Assembly (NCBI GenBank): GCA_949299755.1
Contig: CASGBA010000003.1
Coordinates: 1 to 64,000, forward strand
Reading direction: 5' to 3'
DNA: 64,000 nucleotides
Source: an uncultured Treponema sp.
GTDB taxonomy: Bacteria > Spirochaetota > Spirochaetia > Treponematales > Treponemataceae
The translations under genes and the position numbers were made by a program. This document shows positions 1-9,258 of the stretch, piece after piece (the stretch's first letter is position 1; the number at the start of each line of letters is the position of its first letter). The notes below the pieces were generated by a model. The model had not been told where the DNA came from. It searched no databases and saw nothing but the letters and a program-made list of their open reading frames with translations.

Positions 1-1292
1 GCTTTGGAACAAATTTTAAACCATTCACATTTTGTATTATTACTATATGATTTCATTCGCTTAAATATTAATTCTAAGCCTATCATAGATGCTGTTTCTA
101 TATATGGTTTTGGAGGCTCTTCTGAGTTATTCATAGGCATTATTGTTAGATTATCGCCCGTTTTTACCATCGAAGCGTTTGTGACGATTTTCCCTGTACC
201 CGTGTTTTTTACAATTGAAAAACCCCTGCTTAATATCGAATTGGGATCGGCGCTTTTTATTTTTTCTTTTTGTATGGACAGGGTATGCCTTAATCCTGAA
301 ACTTTTTCTTTTACTGCCTGTATCATTTCTTCTTTTGTTGTGTCGAAACGAAGCATTATAGGTTGTGAAATGTGCCTGAATCTCATTTCCATACTTTCTG
401 CCGAAAAGATGGCTGTCTTATTTCTGGCGTTTTCTATCCGCCTTTCAATTTCAGAGATGATTGACCTCCGGTATTCACCCAGGAGACTTTCAATTTCCGA
501 AAGCGGGGCACTGGCTAATTCCGCCGCCGCTGAAGGTGTAGGCGCCCGCACATCCGCCGCATAGTCGCAAAGGGACCAGTCAATTTCGTGCCCCACTGCA
601 CTTATGACAGGTATTTCGGAAGCCGCCACTGCGCGTACCAAGGCTTCGTCCGAAAAGGGAAGCAAATCTTCCAAAGAACCTCCGCCTCTTCCTATTATGA
701 TTGTTTCTGCCATTTTGAATTTGTTGGCTGTTTCCAGACAGTATTTCAGCATTCCGGCGGCTTCCGCGCCCTGGACAGGAGCCGGAAGTATTACAATGGA
801 AACAGCCGGATTCCTTCGTGAAAGCACCTGGAGAATGTCTCTGATGGCGGCTCCTGTGGGACTTGTTATGACTGCCACCCTTTCAGGATAGCGTTTCGGT
901 TTCCTCTTCCTGCTTTCATCAAAAAGCCCTTCCGCGGCCAGAATCTTTTTCCTGGCCTCCAGCATTTTCAGGATTTCCCCTTCCCCTGACGGCTCCATTG
1001 TTTCCACGATTATCTGGTAGGTTCCCCTGGCTTCGTAGACTGAAACGGAACCGGATACTTTCACCAAATCCCCGTTTTTAGGTATGAAGCCGAGGTTTTT
1101 TGCCTTCCCCCGGAACATTACGGCGGAGATTGCGCTGCTGTCATCTTTGAGGGTAAAGTATAAATGGCCGGAACTTGAAGGTCTGAAATTTGATATTTCA
1201 CCTTCAACTTCAATATTGAAGAAACTCTCTTCAAGAATCCCTTTTATACGGGAAGTTAGCTCACTTATGGTTAATGGTTCGGCCGGAAACAT
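1..1292 (-). CDS. xseA: Exodeoxyribonuclease VII large subunit (3' end outside window)
   Basis: Large subunit of exonuclease VII, which degrades single-stranded DNA to oligonucleotides in repair. Reading the minus strand from ATG at 1292 gives about 430 residues with no stop before the left edge. The N-terminal OB fold (LTISELTSRIKGILEE, then EVEGEISNFRPSSSGHLYF) and the catalytic core with VITSPTGAAIRDI, GRGGGSLEDLLPF and SAVGHEIDW are clear, as is the late LSRGFSIVK motif. Family members usually end soon after that motif plus a GD turn; here the frame continues about 50 more residues through a lysine- and asparagine-rich tail, so the C-terminus is longer than usual. Divergent from the spiro-SPASM gene. 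The small subunit XseB is not in the window. Identity is secure; the true end is unseen. Confidence 0.95.
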   Translation of the reverse strand, partial: MFPAEPLTISELTSRIKGILEESFFNIEVEGEISNFRPSSSGHLYFTLKDDSSAISAVMFRGKAKNLGFIPKNGDLVKVSGSVSVYEARGTYQIIVETMEPSGEGEILKMLEARKKILAAEGLFDESRKRKPKRYPERVAVITSPTGAAIRDILQVLSRRNPAVSIVILPAPVQGAEAAGMLKYCLETANKFKMAETIIIGRGGGSLEDLLPFSDEALVRAVAASEIPVISAVGHEIDWSLCDYAADVRAPTPSAAAELASAPLSEIESLLGEYRRSIISEIERRIENARNKTAIFSAESMEMRFRHISQPIMLRFDTTKEEMIQAVKEKVSGLRHTLSIQKEKIKSADPNSILSRGFSIVKNTGTGKIVTNASMVKTGDNLTIMPMNNSEEPPKPYIETASMIGLELIFKRMKSYSNNTKCEWFKICSK

Positions 1293-1323
1293 AAAATAAG
1301 CCTATCATGCCGCCAGACTTTTC

Positions 1324-1350
1324 TCAAGCCGTTCTTTCCTTGGCCGATAT
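1324..1350 (+). promoter_or_regulatory. Sigma28 (FliA)-like promoter of the spiro-SPASM operon
   Basis: TCAA at 1324-1327, a 15-base spacer and GCCGATAT at 1343-1350 match the enterobacterial flagellar sigma28 consensus TAAA-N15-GCCGATAA at 10 of 12 positions with exact spacing. Transcription would start only a few bases before the ATG at 1360, and no Shine-Dalgarno is seen there, so the message may be nearly leaderless. The match is direct; use by FliA is inferred. Confidence 0.5.
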
Positions 1351-1359
1351 TCATATTAT

Positions 1360-3012
1360 ATGAGTGAAATAAAGACCGATACCCCTGCCGGAAAGGTTGT
1401 CGCCGTTGTTTTTTCCGGGAGAATTTCCCGCCACGCCTTTGAAGCTGTTTTTGACGGGAAATGTGCCTTTGAGCGTGCCGTTATCTGCGCAGGTTCGCTG
1501 CCCTCAGTGGAAAGTGTTGTTGTCCTCCTCCCAGGGGCAGAATCCCCCCTTCCCGGAGAAATAGAAACCTTGGCCGGAAGTTCCACATCAAAGCCTGTAA
1601 AGTTTTTCTCTCCCGGTGATTTTAATCCGGGAACATCGGTTTGGACTGAAGCCCTTTTATGCAAGGCGTTGGAAAAAATTTCCTCCTGTTATGAAAGCCT
1701 TTACTTTATGTGGGCGGATACTCCTTTTATCGATATTGATTTTTCTTCACAATTGTACCAACGGCATATCCGTTACGGTGCGGAATATACGTTTGCCGAT
1801 TGTTATCCTGTGGGTCTTGCCCCGGAAATTTTCGCTTCAGGAATCCTCTCTGTTTTGTCAAAAATGGCGGAGGGAAATAATTTTCCGGCCGGAAGGGATT
1901 CCTTATTCAATGTGATAAAAAAAGACATCAATTCTTTTGACATTGAAACGGATGTGGCCTCCGAAGATGTCCGCATGATGCGTATCATACTTGCCTGCAA
2001 TAATTTACGAAACCTGGAAATTTGTCAGGCTCTTTCCGGAATAAATGCTTCAAACTATGGGGAAATTATCCGGGACAGGCAGGCATCTTTACGCAGCCGC
2101 CCTGCCTTTTACGCTTTCCAAATCAGCGGCCGCTGTCCTTTTGAATGCCCCCATTGTCCTTATCCCGCCTTTTGTTCATCGGGAACCGGAAAAAGTCCCG
2201 GCATCCCTGCCATCGCCCGCAAGGATTACATGAAAAAAGAAGATTTTGAAACTGCACTTGAAAAAATATCCGGGTATTCGGAAGATGCGGTTGTTTCCCT
2301 TTCCCTTTGGGGCGAATGCTCCTTCCATCCGGAAGTGCCGCAGTTCGTTGAATCGGTTTTGCGTTACCCGGGACTTTCTCTTTTGATAGAAACAACCGGT
2401 ACGGATTGGAATCCCGATACATTAAAAGAAATCAGCAGAATTGCGGCCGCAGCGGATTCAAAATCTTCTTTCCGGCCTTATGGTAAGGTTAACTGGATTG
2501 TCTCCATCGACGCTGTTTCTCCGGGGATGTACAGCAGGATTCACGGGTTGGATGAGCGTGAAGGCGAAGCCGCCTTCAGGAAAAGCCTGGAGTTTGTAAA
2601 ACTTGCGTCAGAACTTTTCCCGGGTTGTGTATATCCTCAGTTTTTGCGCATGAAGGAAAATGAGGAGGAGCTTGAAAATTTCTTCCGTTACTGGAAGGAT
2701 TCTCTTGGAAATGTTATCATTCAAAAATACGATACTTTCTGTTCTTCGTTACCTGACAGAAGGCCTGCTGATTTGTCTCCAATCATAAGGTATCCTTGCT
2801 GGCATTTAAAACGGGATTTTTCTGTTTTATTGGATGGAACTGTTCCTTTATGCAGGGAGGATATATATGGTACAATGATATGCGGGAATATTTTTACGGA
2901 CAGTATTGCGGAAATTATTGAGAAAAACGCTCCTTTATATTCTTCCCAGATAAACTGTGAATACAAAGGTTTGTGCGGAGCCTGTGATGAATACTATACC
3001 TTTAACTTTTAA
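1360..3012 (+). CDS. Spiro-SPASM family radical SAM protein with N-terminal nucleotidyltransferase-like domain
   Basis: 550 aa. Residues 1 to about 200 look like a GT-A/NTP-transferase fold (hydrophobic strands, then ADTPFIDIDF in place of the usual metal-binding D-x-D region). A radical SAM domain follows, with the cluster motif CPFECPHC (CX3CX2C) near residue 258. The C-terminus is a SPASM region with cysteines in CWHLKRD, the LCRED segment, and CEYKGLCGAC, expected to hold auxiliary Fe-S clusters. I recognise this architecture as the spirochaete-restricted spiro-SPASM family, whose substrate is unknown to me. SPASM enzymes usually modify peptides or other small substrates. First gene of a six-gene overlapping operon; overlaps the next gene by 26 bases. 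No Shine-Dalgarno precedes the ATG. Family assignment is firm, function open. Confidence 0.88.
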   Translation: MSEIKTDTPAGKVVAVVFSGRISRHAFEAVFDGKCAFERAVICAGSLPSVESVVVLLPGAESPLPGEIETLAGSSTSKPVKFFSPGDFNPGTSVWTEALLCKALEKISSCYESLYFMWADTPFIDIDFSSQLYQRHIRYGAEYTFADCYPVGLAPEIFASGILSVLSKMAEGNNFPAGRDSLFNVIKKDINSFDIETDVASEDVRMMRIILACNNLRNLEICQALSGINASNYGEIIRDRQASLRSRPAFYAFQISGRCPFECPHCPYPAFCSSGTGKSPGIPAIARKDYMKKEDFETALEKISGYSEDAVVSLSLWGECSFHPEVPQFVESVLRYPGLSLLIETTGTDWNPDTLKEISRIAAAADSKSSFRPYGKVNWIVSIDAVSPGMYSRIHGLDEREGEAAFRKSLEFVKLASELFPGCVYPQFLRMKENEEELENFFRYWKDSLGNVIIQKYDTFCSSLPDRRPADLSPIIRYPCWHLKRDFSVLLDGTVPLCREDIYGTMICGNIFTDSIAEIIEKNAPLYSSQINCEYKGLCGACDEYYTFNF

Positions 3013-3949
3013 CGGTTGGGAAATTCCTTATTCAGTGATAGGAGGTACCGCAGTATCTTCTGCCGGTAAGCCGCCGGTGACCATTGTACTTTTGAATCGT
3101 GGTGGCAAATACTTCCGCTCGTCTGTTTTTCATTCTTTAACCGAAGCAGGCTTTTCATCAATTATGTCTGTTGAAAATAATACTGAACCCTACGATATTG
3201 AAGTTCTTTCACCCAGATTCCCATCAGTGAAATTCCTTATCCCGCAAAAGAAACTTTCAATCGGAGAAATGATAAATGCGGGTGTAGCCGAAGCTTCTTC
3301 CGATTTTGTTTTCATTTTATGGAACGATCAGCGGATAAATTCAACCACAAACATAGAGAAAATAATCGGTGATGTTTCAAAAAATTCCCTGTTTTGCGCT
3401 GCACCGGTTTTGTCAGGACATAAATTTGATTCTCTTCCTGTTCAAATGATGCCGTCATTAAATAAAAAACAATTTCAAATTCAGCCTCTGCCCTGTCTGA
3501 AGGATCTGGAGCCTACAATATATCCTTTTGATTTTACGGGCATATACAACAGGGCAAAATTCATTGAATTCGGTGGATTCGATTCTTCCATCCAGAATCC
3601 CTTTTGGCAAAATGCTGATTTTGGATTTAGAACCCATTTATGGGGTGAGGAAATACGGATATTCCATCATTTGAAAATTTTTTATGAGACAGAAATTCCT
3701 GCGGAGAATGTCATTGCAGACGTGTCATATTTAAGATTCTATTTAAAAAATCTGGCACCGGTTTTAAAAAGCCATGGCGCGATTCTGCCTTTACAGAGAT
3801 TTTTCACTTTTGCCTGCAAATCCCGGATGAATATTTTTGATTCCTGGCTCTATTTCCGCAGCGCGTCCCAATGGATTTCCATAAATGGGATGAAGTTTAA
3901 GAAAGACGCCGCAAGTCTCGTTGAATCCTGGGAGCCTGTTGTTTCATGA
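2987..3949 (+). CDS. Glycosyltransferase-like protein (GT-A/family 2 type)
   Basis: 320 aa from ATG 2987, which has GGAG about 8 bases upstream; an earlier in-frame GTG at 2957 lacks one. After about 30 residues the chain reads PVTIVLLNRGGKYF...SSVFHSLTEAGFSSIMSVEN, a typical GT-A first strand-helix pair, followed by IGEMINAGVAEASSDFVFILWNDQRI, which has the form of the nucleotide-sugar region with a D-x-R rather than a clean D-x-D. Later FDFTGIYNRAKFIEFGGFD resembles the acceptor loop of family 2 enzymes. The overlap with both neighbours (26 bases before, ATGA after) implies translational coupling. Role in a surface sugar pathway is inferred from the next gene. The missing DXD leaves open that it is not an active transferase. 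Confidence 0.65.
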   Translation: MNTIPLTFNGWEIPYSVIGGTAVSSAGKPPVTIVLLNRGGKYFRSSVFHSLTEAGFSSIMSVENNTEPYDIEVLSPRFPSVKFLIPQKKLSIGEMINAGVAEASSDFVFILWNDQRINSTTNIEKIIGDVSKNSLFCAAPVLSGHKFDSLPVQMMPSLNKKQFQIQPLPCLKDLEPTIYPFDFTGIYNRAKFIEFGGFDSSIQNPFWQNADFGFRTHLWGEEIRIFHHLKIFYETEIPAENVIADVSYLRFYLKNLAPVLKSHGAILPLQRFFTFACKSRMNIFDSWLYFRSASQWISINGMKFKKDAASLVESWEPVVS

Positions 3950-6534
3950 CAGCGGTTATCCTTCAGGCAAGGCTTGATTCTTCCAGACTTCCTGGAAAGG
4001 CTCTTTTAGATTTGGGAGGGAAACCTGTAATCCTCCGGGTAATGGAAAACCTGAAGAATGTACCCGTAGATGAATATGTCCTTGCCTGTGACCGGGATTC
4101 CTTTCAACAACTTTCTCCCCTGGCAGGGGAAGCCGGTTTTAAATGTATCCCCGGCCCGAAAGAAGATGTATTGGGAAGATTCGCTCTGGTGATTAACACA
4201 ATCAAAGCCGATATAATTGTACGTGCCACCGGAGATAATCCATTCCTTTTTTCCGACGCAGCCGCAGAAAGTCTTGCCCGTTTTAAGGAATTGGGCAGGG
4301 AAGGAACCGTGGATTATTTTACTTACACCGGGTTGCCCCACGGCAGCGGGGTAGAAATATTGTCAGCTTCTGCTGTTTTAAAAGCTTCCGGAAAATCTTT
4401 TTCCGCTTATGAACGTGAACACGTGGGTCCCGCCTTGTATTTACATAAAAACGAATACAACTGTATTTTTGAAAAAGCCCCCGAAAAATGGTTTTACCCT
4501 GATTTGCGTACAACAATAGACACTTCTGCCGATTATTCCCGGGCATCCCGTGTTGCCGGTTTTCTTGCAGAAGAAAACCAACCGTTTCCTGTTTTTTCAT
4601 CGGACATAATCCGGCTTTTTGATTTTGTATTGCGGCCTGTGATTTTTATTCCAGCCGCCAATAAAAATTCCGGAACCGGTCATTTGAGGCGTACTTTTTC
4701 AGCTGTTTTAAAATTAAGCCGTTTCTGGAATTGTTTTATTTTTATACGGGATTACGGGCAAAAAAAAACGGTTGACGAAAAAGTATTGTCAGTGCTGTTT
4801 TCTTATCCGGAAGATGACCGCCGTTTTTTGGAAAAAAAAATAAGGGCTGATTTCCCCTCCGAAAACGACCCGGTTGTTATTTACCGCATTGTTCTGGATA
4901 ATTTTAACACTAAAAAAGATGAGATGCTCCGCTTTTTAAAAACAGCTCCTGTCATTGCTGTTGATGAAGGAGGGGAGGGAAGAGCCATGGCGGATTATGT
5001 TTTTGATGTAATCCCTTCATTACGCAATGCTCCCGGAGTAAAAAAATTCCCAGGGAACAGCCGGAAAGCTATTTTTGAAGCCAATCGGTTTTCTCCTTCC
5101 TGCGTTCCCTTGCCACCGCTTTCTCAGGACAACAAACAGTCTTCAAATGAAAAAGTAAAAACAGTGTTGGTTGTCGCCGGCGGTGCCGACGAGGCCGGAA
5201 TATCGCTTCCATACGGAAAATGGTTCGCTTCCTGCGGTTTTACGACAACAGTTGTTTCCGCTGTGGATTTTGCCAACCAGTGCTTAAAAACCATAAGAAA
5301 TATTCCGTGCCTTTCCCAAAAACTTAAAGAGTACGATTTGGTTGCAACCCATTTCGGTTTTACCGCTTTTGAAGCCTTGGCTTCCGGTTGCCGGGTGGTT
5401 TTGTTTGCTCCCTCCGGATATCACAAAAAACTTGCCGTTGCCTATGGATTTCCTCTTTTGCCGGATTTGAAGTTATCCGGTAAACCGGAAATTTTCCGTC
5501 GGTTTGTGGAAAGTTTGTCTCCCGTACCGCCTGTGCGGGGAGCCTGTGCTGGATATATAAATAAAAACCGTGCAAGCGAAGATTATGCATCTGCCCTTTC
5601 AATCCTGTTGACAGGTAAGTCTTATGACTGCGCTTGCTGTGGACATAAATTTTCCGGCAAGGAAACAGACCTGCAAAGAAACAAGCCGTCTGGATTTCGT
5701 TTCCCTGAAAAGACAGTCATGTTTTGTCCCCGCTGCGGGAATCCCTGCATACGTTATTCTCTTCACCCTAAAAAAAGTTATCAGCGTGAATATTTTTTTT
5801 CCGAATATGAAAAACAATACGGAAAAACTTATTTGGAGGATTTTGAATCTATACGCTGTACCGGTATACGCAGAATGAGGGAAATTTCAATGGCAGTCGG
5901 AAAATCAATGCGGTATATTTCATCCAACGGTGAAAAGAAAATTCTAGATGTGGGGTGCGCTTTCGGTCCTTTTTTGTCAGCGGCCAATGATATGGGTTGG
6001 AAACCCTTCGGTACAGATATTTCCAGTGAAGCAGTAAAATATGTAAAGGAAAACCTTCATTTCCCGGCTGTTGTCTCAAATTTCCCGGCTATTGACTTTT
6101 CCGGCACGGATTTCCCTTCTTCCTTCCACTCTGTCACCTTCTGGTACGTTATAGAGCATTTTGAAAATATTCCCGAAGTTTTTAAAAAGGTGAATGAAAT
6201 TCTACTTCCCGGAGGAATCCTTGCCATTTCAACCCCTTCCTGCACCGGAATTTCCGCCAGGAAAAATAAACGTGACTTTTTTTTGGCAAGCCCCCAAGAC
6301 CATTTTTCAATTTGGTGTCCAAAAACCGCAAAAAAACTTCTCAAAGGCTTTGGGTTCCGGGTTGTAAAAATAGTTATTACAGGACATCATCCTGAACGGT
6401 TTCCGTCAAGATTTGTGCCTGGTTTTTTGAAAGGTTTTTATACCTTGATTTGTGGTTTTGTTTCCCGGGTTTTCAAACTGGGTGATACTTTTGAAATCTA
6501 TGCGGAAAAAATGAAAACGGAGAAAACAAAATGA
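3946..6534 (+). CDS. Fusion: SpsF-like cytidylyltransferase, PseG-like domain, zinc ribbon, SAM methyltransferase
   Basis: 862 aa with at least four modules. Residues 1-230 match SpsF/CMP-sugar synthetases (AVILQARLDSSRLPGKAL; RATGDNPF). From about 231 (IFIPAANKNSGTGHLRR) the chain resembles PseG/SpsG nucleotide-sugar hydrolases, including a late ATHFGFTAFEALASG segment like the UDP-binding part of GT-B folds. Around 557-610 two CXXC pairs (CACCGHKF, CPRCGNPC) form a zinc ribbon. From about 640 there is a class I methyltransferase with motif I ILDVGCAFGPFL near 665 and FWYVIEHFENI. Such enzymes usually come as separate proteins in pseudaminic/legionaminic-type or spore-coat sugar pathways. 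ATGA overlaps join it to both neighbours. Domain calls are from motifs; the product sugar is unknown. Confidence 0.82.
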   Translation: MTAVILQARLDSSRLPGKALLDLGGKPVILRVMENLKNVPVDEYVLACDRDSFQQLSPLAGEAGFKCIPGPKEDVLGRFALVINTIKADIIVRATGDNPFLFSDAAAESLARFKELGREGTVDYFTYTGLPHGSGVEILSASAVLKASGKSFSAYEREHVGPALYLHKNEYNCIFEKAPEKWFYPDLRTTIDTSADYSRASRVAGFLAEENQPFPVFSSDIIRLFDFVLRPVIFIPAANKNSGTGHLRRTFSAVLKLSRFWNCFIFIRDYGQKKTVDEKVLSVLFSYPEDDRRFLEKKIRADFPSENDPVVIYRIVLDNFNTKKDEMLRFLKTAPVIAVDEGGEGRAMADYVFDVIPSLRNAPGVKKFPGNSRKAIFEANRFSPSCVPLPPLSQDNKQSSNEKVKTVLVVAGGADEAGISLPYGKWFASCGFTTTVVSAVDFANQCLKTIRNIPCLSQKLKEYDLVATHFGFTAFEALASGCRVVLFAPSGYHKKLAVAYGFPLLPDLKLSGKPEIFRRFVESLSPVPPVRGACAGYINKNRASEDYASALSILLTGKSYDCACCGHKFSGKETDLQRNKPSGFRFPEKTVMFCPRCGNPCIRYSLHPKKSYQREYFFSEYEKQYGKTYLEDFESIRCTGIRRMREISMAVGKSMRYISSNGEKKILDVGCAFGPFLSAANDMGWKPFGTDISSEAVKYVKENLHFPAVVSNFPAIDFSGTDFPSSFHSVTFWYVIEHFENIPEVFKKVNEILLPGGILAISTPSCTGISARKNKRDFFLASPQDHFSIWCPKTAKKLLKGFGFRVVKIVITGHHPERFPSRFVPGFLKGFYTLICGFVSRVFKLGDTFEIYAEKMKTEKTK

Positions 6535-8222
6535 ACAACGGGCAAAAGCGTGTTTTAATTTTAGGCGCCGGATTTATGCAGGGAAGGGCCATTGATGCCG
6601 CCCACCGGAAAGGTTGGAAGGTTGCAGTGGTGGACGGCAATCCTAATGCCGTTTATGCTCCCAAAGCCGATGTATTTAAACCCATAGACTTAAAAAATAA
6701 AGAAGAAATAGCGGCATTTGCCTTGGAATTAAAGGAAAACGGTGGACTTGACGGAATTTTCACCTGCGCCACTGATTTTTCCCTTTCTGTGGCTTGGGCC
6801 GCAAAAAAATGCGGATTGCCGTCCCATTCGGTGGAGTCCGCCGCCGCCGCCAGTGATAAAGTAAAAATGAGGGAAATATTCGCCGCTTCTTCCGTTCCCT
6901 CCCCGAAATTTATTGTGGTGTACGGCTCCCGGATAAAAGAGGCTGAAAATATGCTCTCCGCCGCCGGGATATCCTTTCCCGTGGTGGCTAAACCCGCCGA
7001 CAACATGGGAGCCAGGGGCTGCAAAAAGGTTTCATCCGGCAGGGATTTGCTCCCCGCCCTGGAGGAAGCTGTTTCTTTTTCCCGAAGTGGAAGGGCTGTT
7101 GTGGAGGAATTTATGGATGGTCCGGAATTCTCCCTGGAGGCTCTGGTTTTTGACGGAAAGTTCTATGAAACAGGTTTTGCCGATAGACATATATTTTTCC
7201 CCCCGTATTTTATTGAAACCGGTCATACAATCCCTTCCGGACTTCCCGGTGAACAAAAAAAGGCAGCCTGGGAGGTTTTTAAATCCGGAGTCGCTGCTTT
7301 GGGCTTGGATTATGGAGCCGTAAAAGGTGATATAAAAATAACGGCTGAAGGTCCAATGGTGGGGGAAATCGCCGGGCGGCTTTCCGGTGGGTATATGTCC
7401 GGATGGACTTTCCCTTATTCTTCAGGTATAGATTTAACTTCCGCCGCCTTGGATTTATGTACCGGAATCCGTCCGTCATCCCTGGAAAGCATGAAAAAGA
7501 CAGTTTCCGCTGAAAGAGCCTGGATTTCCGTGCCTGGCATTGTGGCTTCCGTTTCAGGACTGGAAGCTGCCGGAAAAATCCCGGGAGTCAAAGATGTTTT
7601 TCCATTGAAAAAATCCGGCGACCATGTGGTTTTTCCCCGCAGTAATGTTGAAAAATGCGGAAACTGCATATCAGCTGTGGATTTTTCCGGAGACGAGTAT
7701 TTGTCTGCCAGGGAAAAGGCCGTTTTTGCCGCTGAGGAGGCTTGCCGCAAAATCATATTAAGGCTTTCCCCCGGTCACAGGGAAACAGAAGATTTCCTTT
7801 TTAGATATACAAGGGGGGCAGGAGAGAGAGGGCTTGAAGAAATTACTGACAAGGTTTCCTGTGACTTGGATTTCCCCCCTTCCTGTTTTGATCTTCCTTT
7901 TATGGAAACCCGGGGGAAGGTTTTCCAGTCTGTTTTTTCTGCCGGTTGGACAAAAAAAATCCTGGATGAATGCAGCGTATGCGTTTCAGAGCCTGTGGAA
8001 ATTGAAATTCCTGAAAAACTTTTACCTTTTTGGGATACAGCCTCCGATTGGCATGGCCGGGACATTGTTTCATCCTTGTGCCAAGCTTTCGTATTGGAAC
8101 CCGCCCTTACGGGGGCTTTCCGTCCGGCTGCAAAAAATGATAAACTTCTTCCCATAAAATATTGGACAGCCTTCCTTCGGGGAGGAATCCAAGGTTTACT
8201 TTATGTGTATGACTGCCTTTAA
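6531..8222 (+). CDS. ATP-grasp ligase-like protein with extra C-terminal domain
   Basis: 563 aa. The N-terminus is a pre-ATP-grasp Rossmann-like fold (RVLILGAGFMQGRAIDAA), followed by an ATP-grasp core: SDKVKMREIFAASSVPSP, FPVVAKPADNMGARG, a VVEEFMDGPEFSLEAL ADP-contacting strand, and the metal-binding AEGPMVGEIAGRLSGG. This places it with CarB/amino-acid-ligase-type ATP-grasp enzymes that join a carboxylate to an amine or thiol through an acyl phosphate. The last 160 or so residues (after the GRETED-like region near 410) match nothing I know. ATGA overlap with the fusion gene before it and 20 bases of overlap with the amidase after it. The ligase could attach an amino acid or acid to a sugar made by the operon; this is inference. 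Confidence 0.8.
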   Translation: MNNGQKRVLILGAGFMQGRAIDAAHRKGWKVAVVDGNPNAVYAPKADVFKPIDLKNKEEIAAFALELKENGGLDGIFTCATDFSLSVAWAAKKCGLPSHSVESAAAASDKVKMREIFAASSVPSPKFIVVYGSRIKEAENMLSAAGISFPVVAKPADNMGARGCKKVSSGRDLLPALEEAVSFSRSGRAVVEEFMDGPEFSLEALVFDGKFYETGFADRHIFFPPYFIETGHTIPSGLPGEQKKAAWEVFKSGVAALGLDYGAVKGDIKITAEGPMVGEIAGRLSGGYMSGWTFPYSSGIDLTSAALDLCTGIRPSSLESMKKTVSAERAWISVPGIVASVSGLEAAGKIPGVKDVFPLKKSGDHVVFPRSNVEKCGNCISAVDFSGDEYLSAREKAVFAAEEACRKIILRLSPGHRETEDFLFRYTRGAGERGLEEITDKVSCDLDFPPSCFDLPFMETRGKVFQSVFSAGWTKKILDECSVCVSEPVEIEIPEKLLPFWDTASDWHGRDIVSSLCQAFVLEPALTGAFRPAAKNDKLLPIKYWTAFLRGGIQGLLYVYDCL

Positions 8223-9258
8223 TTTATGCCGCCGCCTGGTTTTTTTCATTGTGCCGGTGTTTTTGTTTTTCTCTTCCCCGGCTTTTCCCCAGGAAAGACC
8301 TTTGGATTTTTCCCAGGCAGCGGACTCTTTAGGAGCCGAGATTTTCATGGATCCGGTATCTGGGGCGGTTTATTTCCTGAAAAACAACCGGATTATCAAT
8401 TTTAAACCCGGTTCCCCGGTGGTTCTTTTTGATAACCAGCCCGTTTTTATAGAAAATGACGGGTACTTTGATCCCTTGTCAGTACCATCAGAGGTCTTTG
8501 CCAAAATGCAGGATTATTTTTCCTCATATTCAGCCAGATATTCCTACCGGGTGGGGGCTATTCTCATTGATCCCGGTCACGGAGGCAAGGACCCTGGAGC
8601 CGTTGGTTCCTATACAAGCGAAGGAAAAAATATTTCTGTCAAGGAAAAGGATATTGTACTTTCTGTGGCTAAAAATCTGTATGAAAAACTGAAGGTTAAA
8701 TATCCGGATAAAAAAATCCTGATGACCAGATCCGGAGACACTTACCCCAGTCTGGAAGAACGGGTGGATATGGCGAATTCCGTGGAGTTGTCCGAACACG
8801 AGGCAGTCCTTTATATTTCAATACATGCTAACGCCGCTTTCAACAAAAATTCCTCCGGCTTCGAGGTATGGTACCTTTCCCCGGATTACAGAAGAACTGT
8901 AATAGATGAAAGTTCCGTGGATTCCGCCGAAATACTTCCGATCCTTAATTCTATGATGGAGGAGGAATTCACTACGGAAAGCATTTTAATCGCTAAATCC
9001 ATTTTGGACGGAATGGAATCCCAAATAGGGGACAAAAGCAAAAACCGAGGCCTTAAGGCTGAATCCTGGTTTGTGGTCAGGAATGCCCGTATGCCAAGTG
9101 TCCTTATTGAACTGGGCTTTGTTACAAATGAAACAGAGGTACGGTTGTTGGATGATACCGGGTACTTGCAAAAATGTGCAACGGGAATATACAATGGGCT
9201 GGTAAATTTTATCTCATATTTTGAAAATTCCGGAGGTTCCCGTCCTTCAAATGATTAA
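8203..9258 (+). CDS. N-acetylmuramoyl-L-alanine amidase, exported
   Basis: 351 aa from ATG 8203 (a second ATG at 8209 is equally possible). A hydrophobic N-terminus ending near FFSSPAFPQE is a signal peptide. The Amidase_3 zinc domain starts near residue 120 with AILIDPGHGGKDPGAVG; the second histidine lies in YISIHANAAF and the catalytic glutamate in VLIELGFVTNETE, so all zinc and catalytic residues appear present. It cuts the bond between MurNAc and the stem peptide in the periplasm. A preceding region of about 85 residues may be an AMIN-like or regulatory part. It sits in the overlapping operon upstream of flaA; in spirochaetes the flagella lie in the periplasm, so wall remodelling beside a flagellar gene is sensible. 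Confidence 0.93.
   Translation: MCMTAFNLCRRLVFFIVPVFLFFSSPAFPQERPLDFSQAADSLGAEIFMDPVSGAVYFLKNNRIINFKPGSPVVLFDNQPVFIENDGYFDPLSVPSEVFAKMQDYFSSYSARYSYRVGAILIDPGHGGKDPGAVGSYTSEGKNISVKEKDIVLSVAKNLYEKLKVKYPDKKILMTRSGDTYPSLEERVDMANSVELSEHEAVLYISIHANAAFNKNSSGFEVWYLSPDYRRTVIDESSVDSAEILPILNSMMEEEFTTESILIAKSILDGMESQIGDKSKNRGLKAESWFVVRNARMPSVLIELGFVTNETEVRLLDDTGYLQKCATGIYNGLVNFISYFENSGGSRPSND

Noticed and set aside
1356-1664. Open frames on the opposite strand of strongly coding genes, here within the SPASM gene
   Set aside because: They follow the codon periodicity of the real gene and encode no recognisable motif; the same applies to the other opposite-strand frames in the window.
9221-9250. An earlier ATG for the GerMN gene
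   Set aside because: It lies deeper within the amidase gene; ATG 9251 gives the shorter, more typical coupling of 8 bases.
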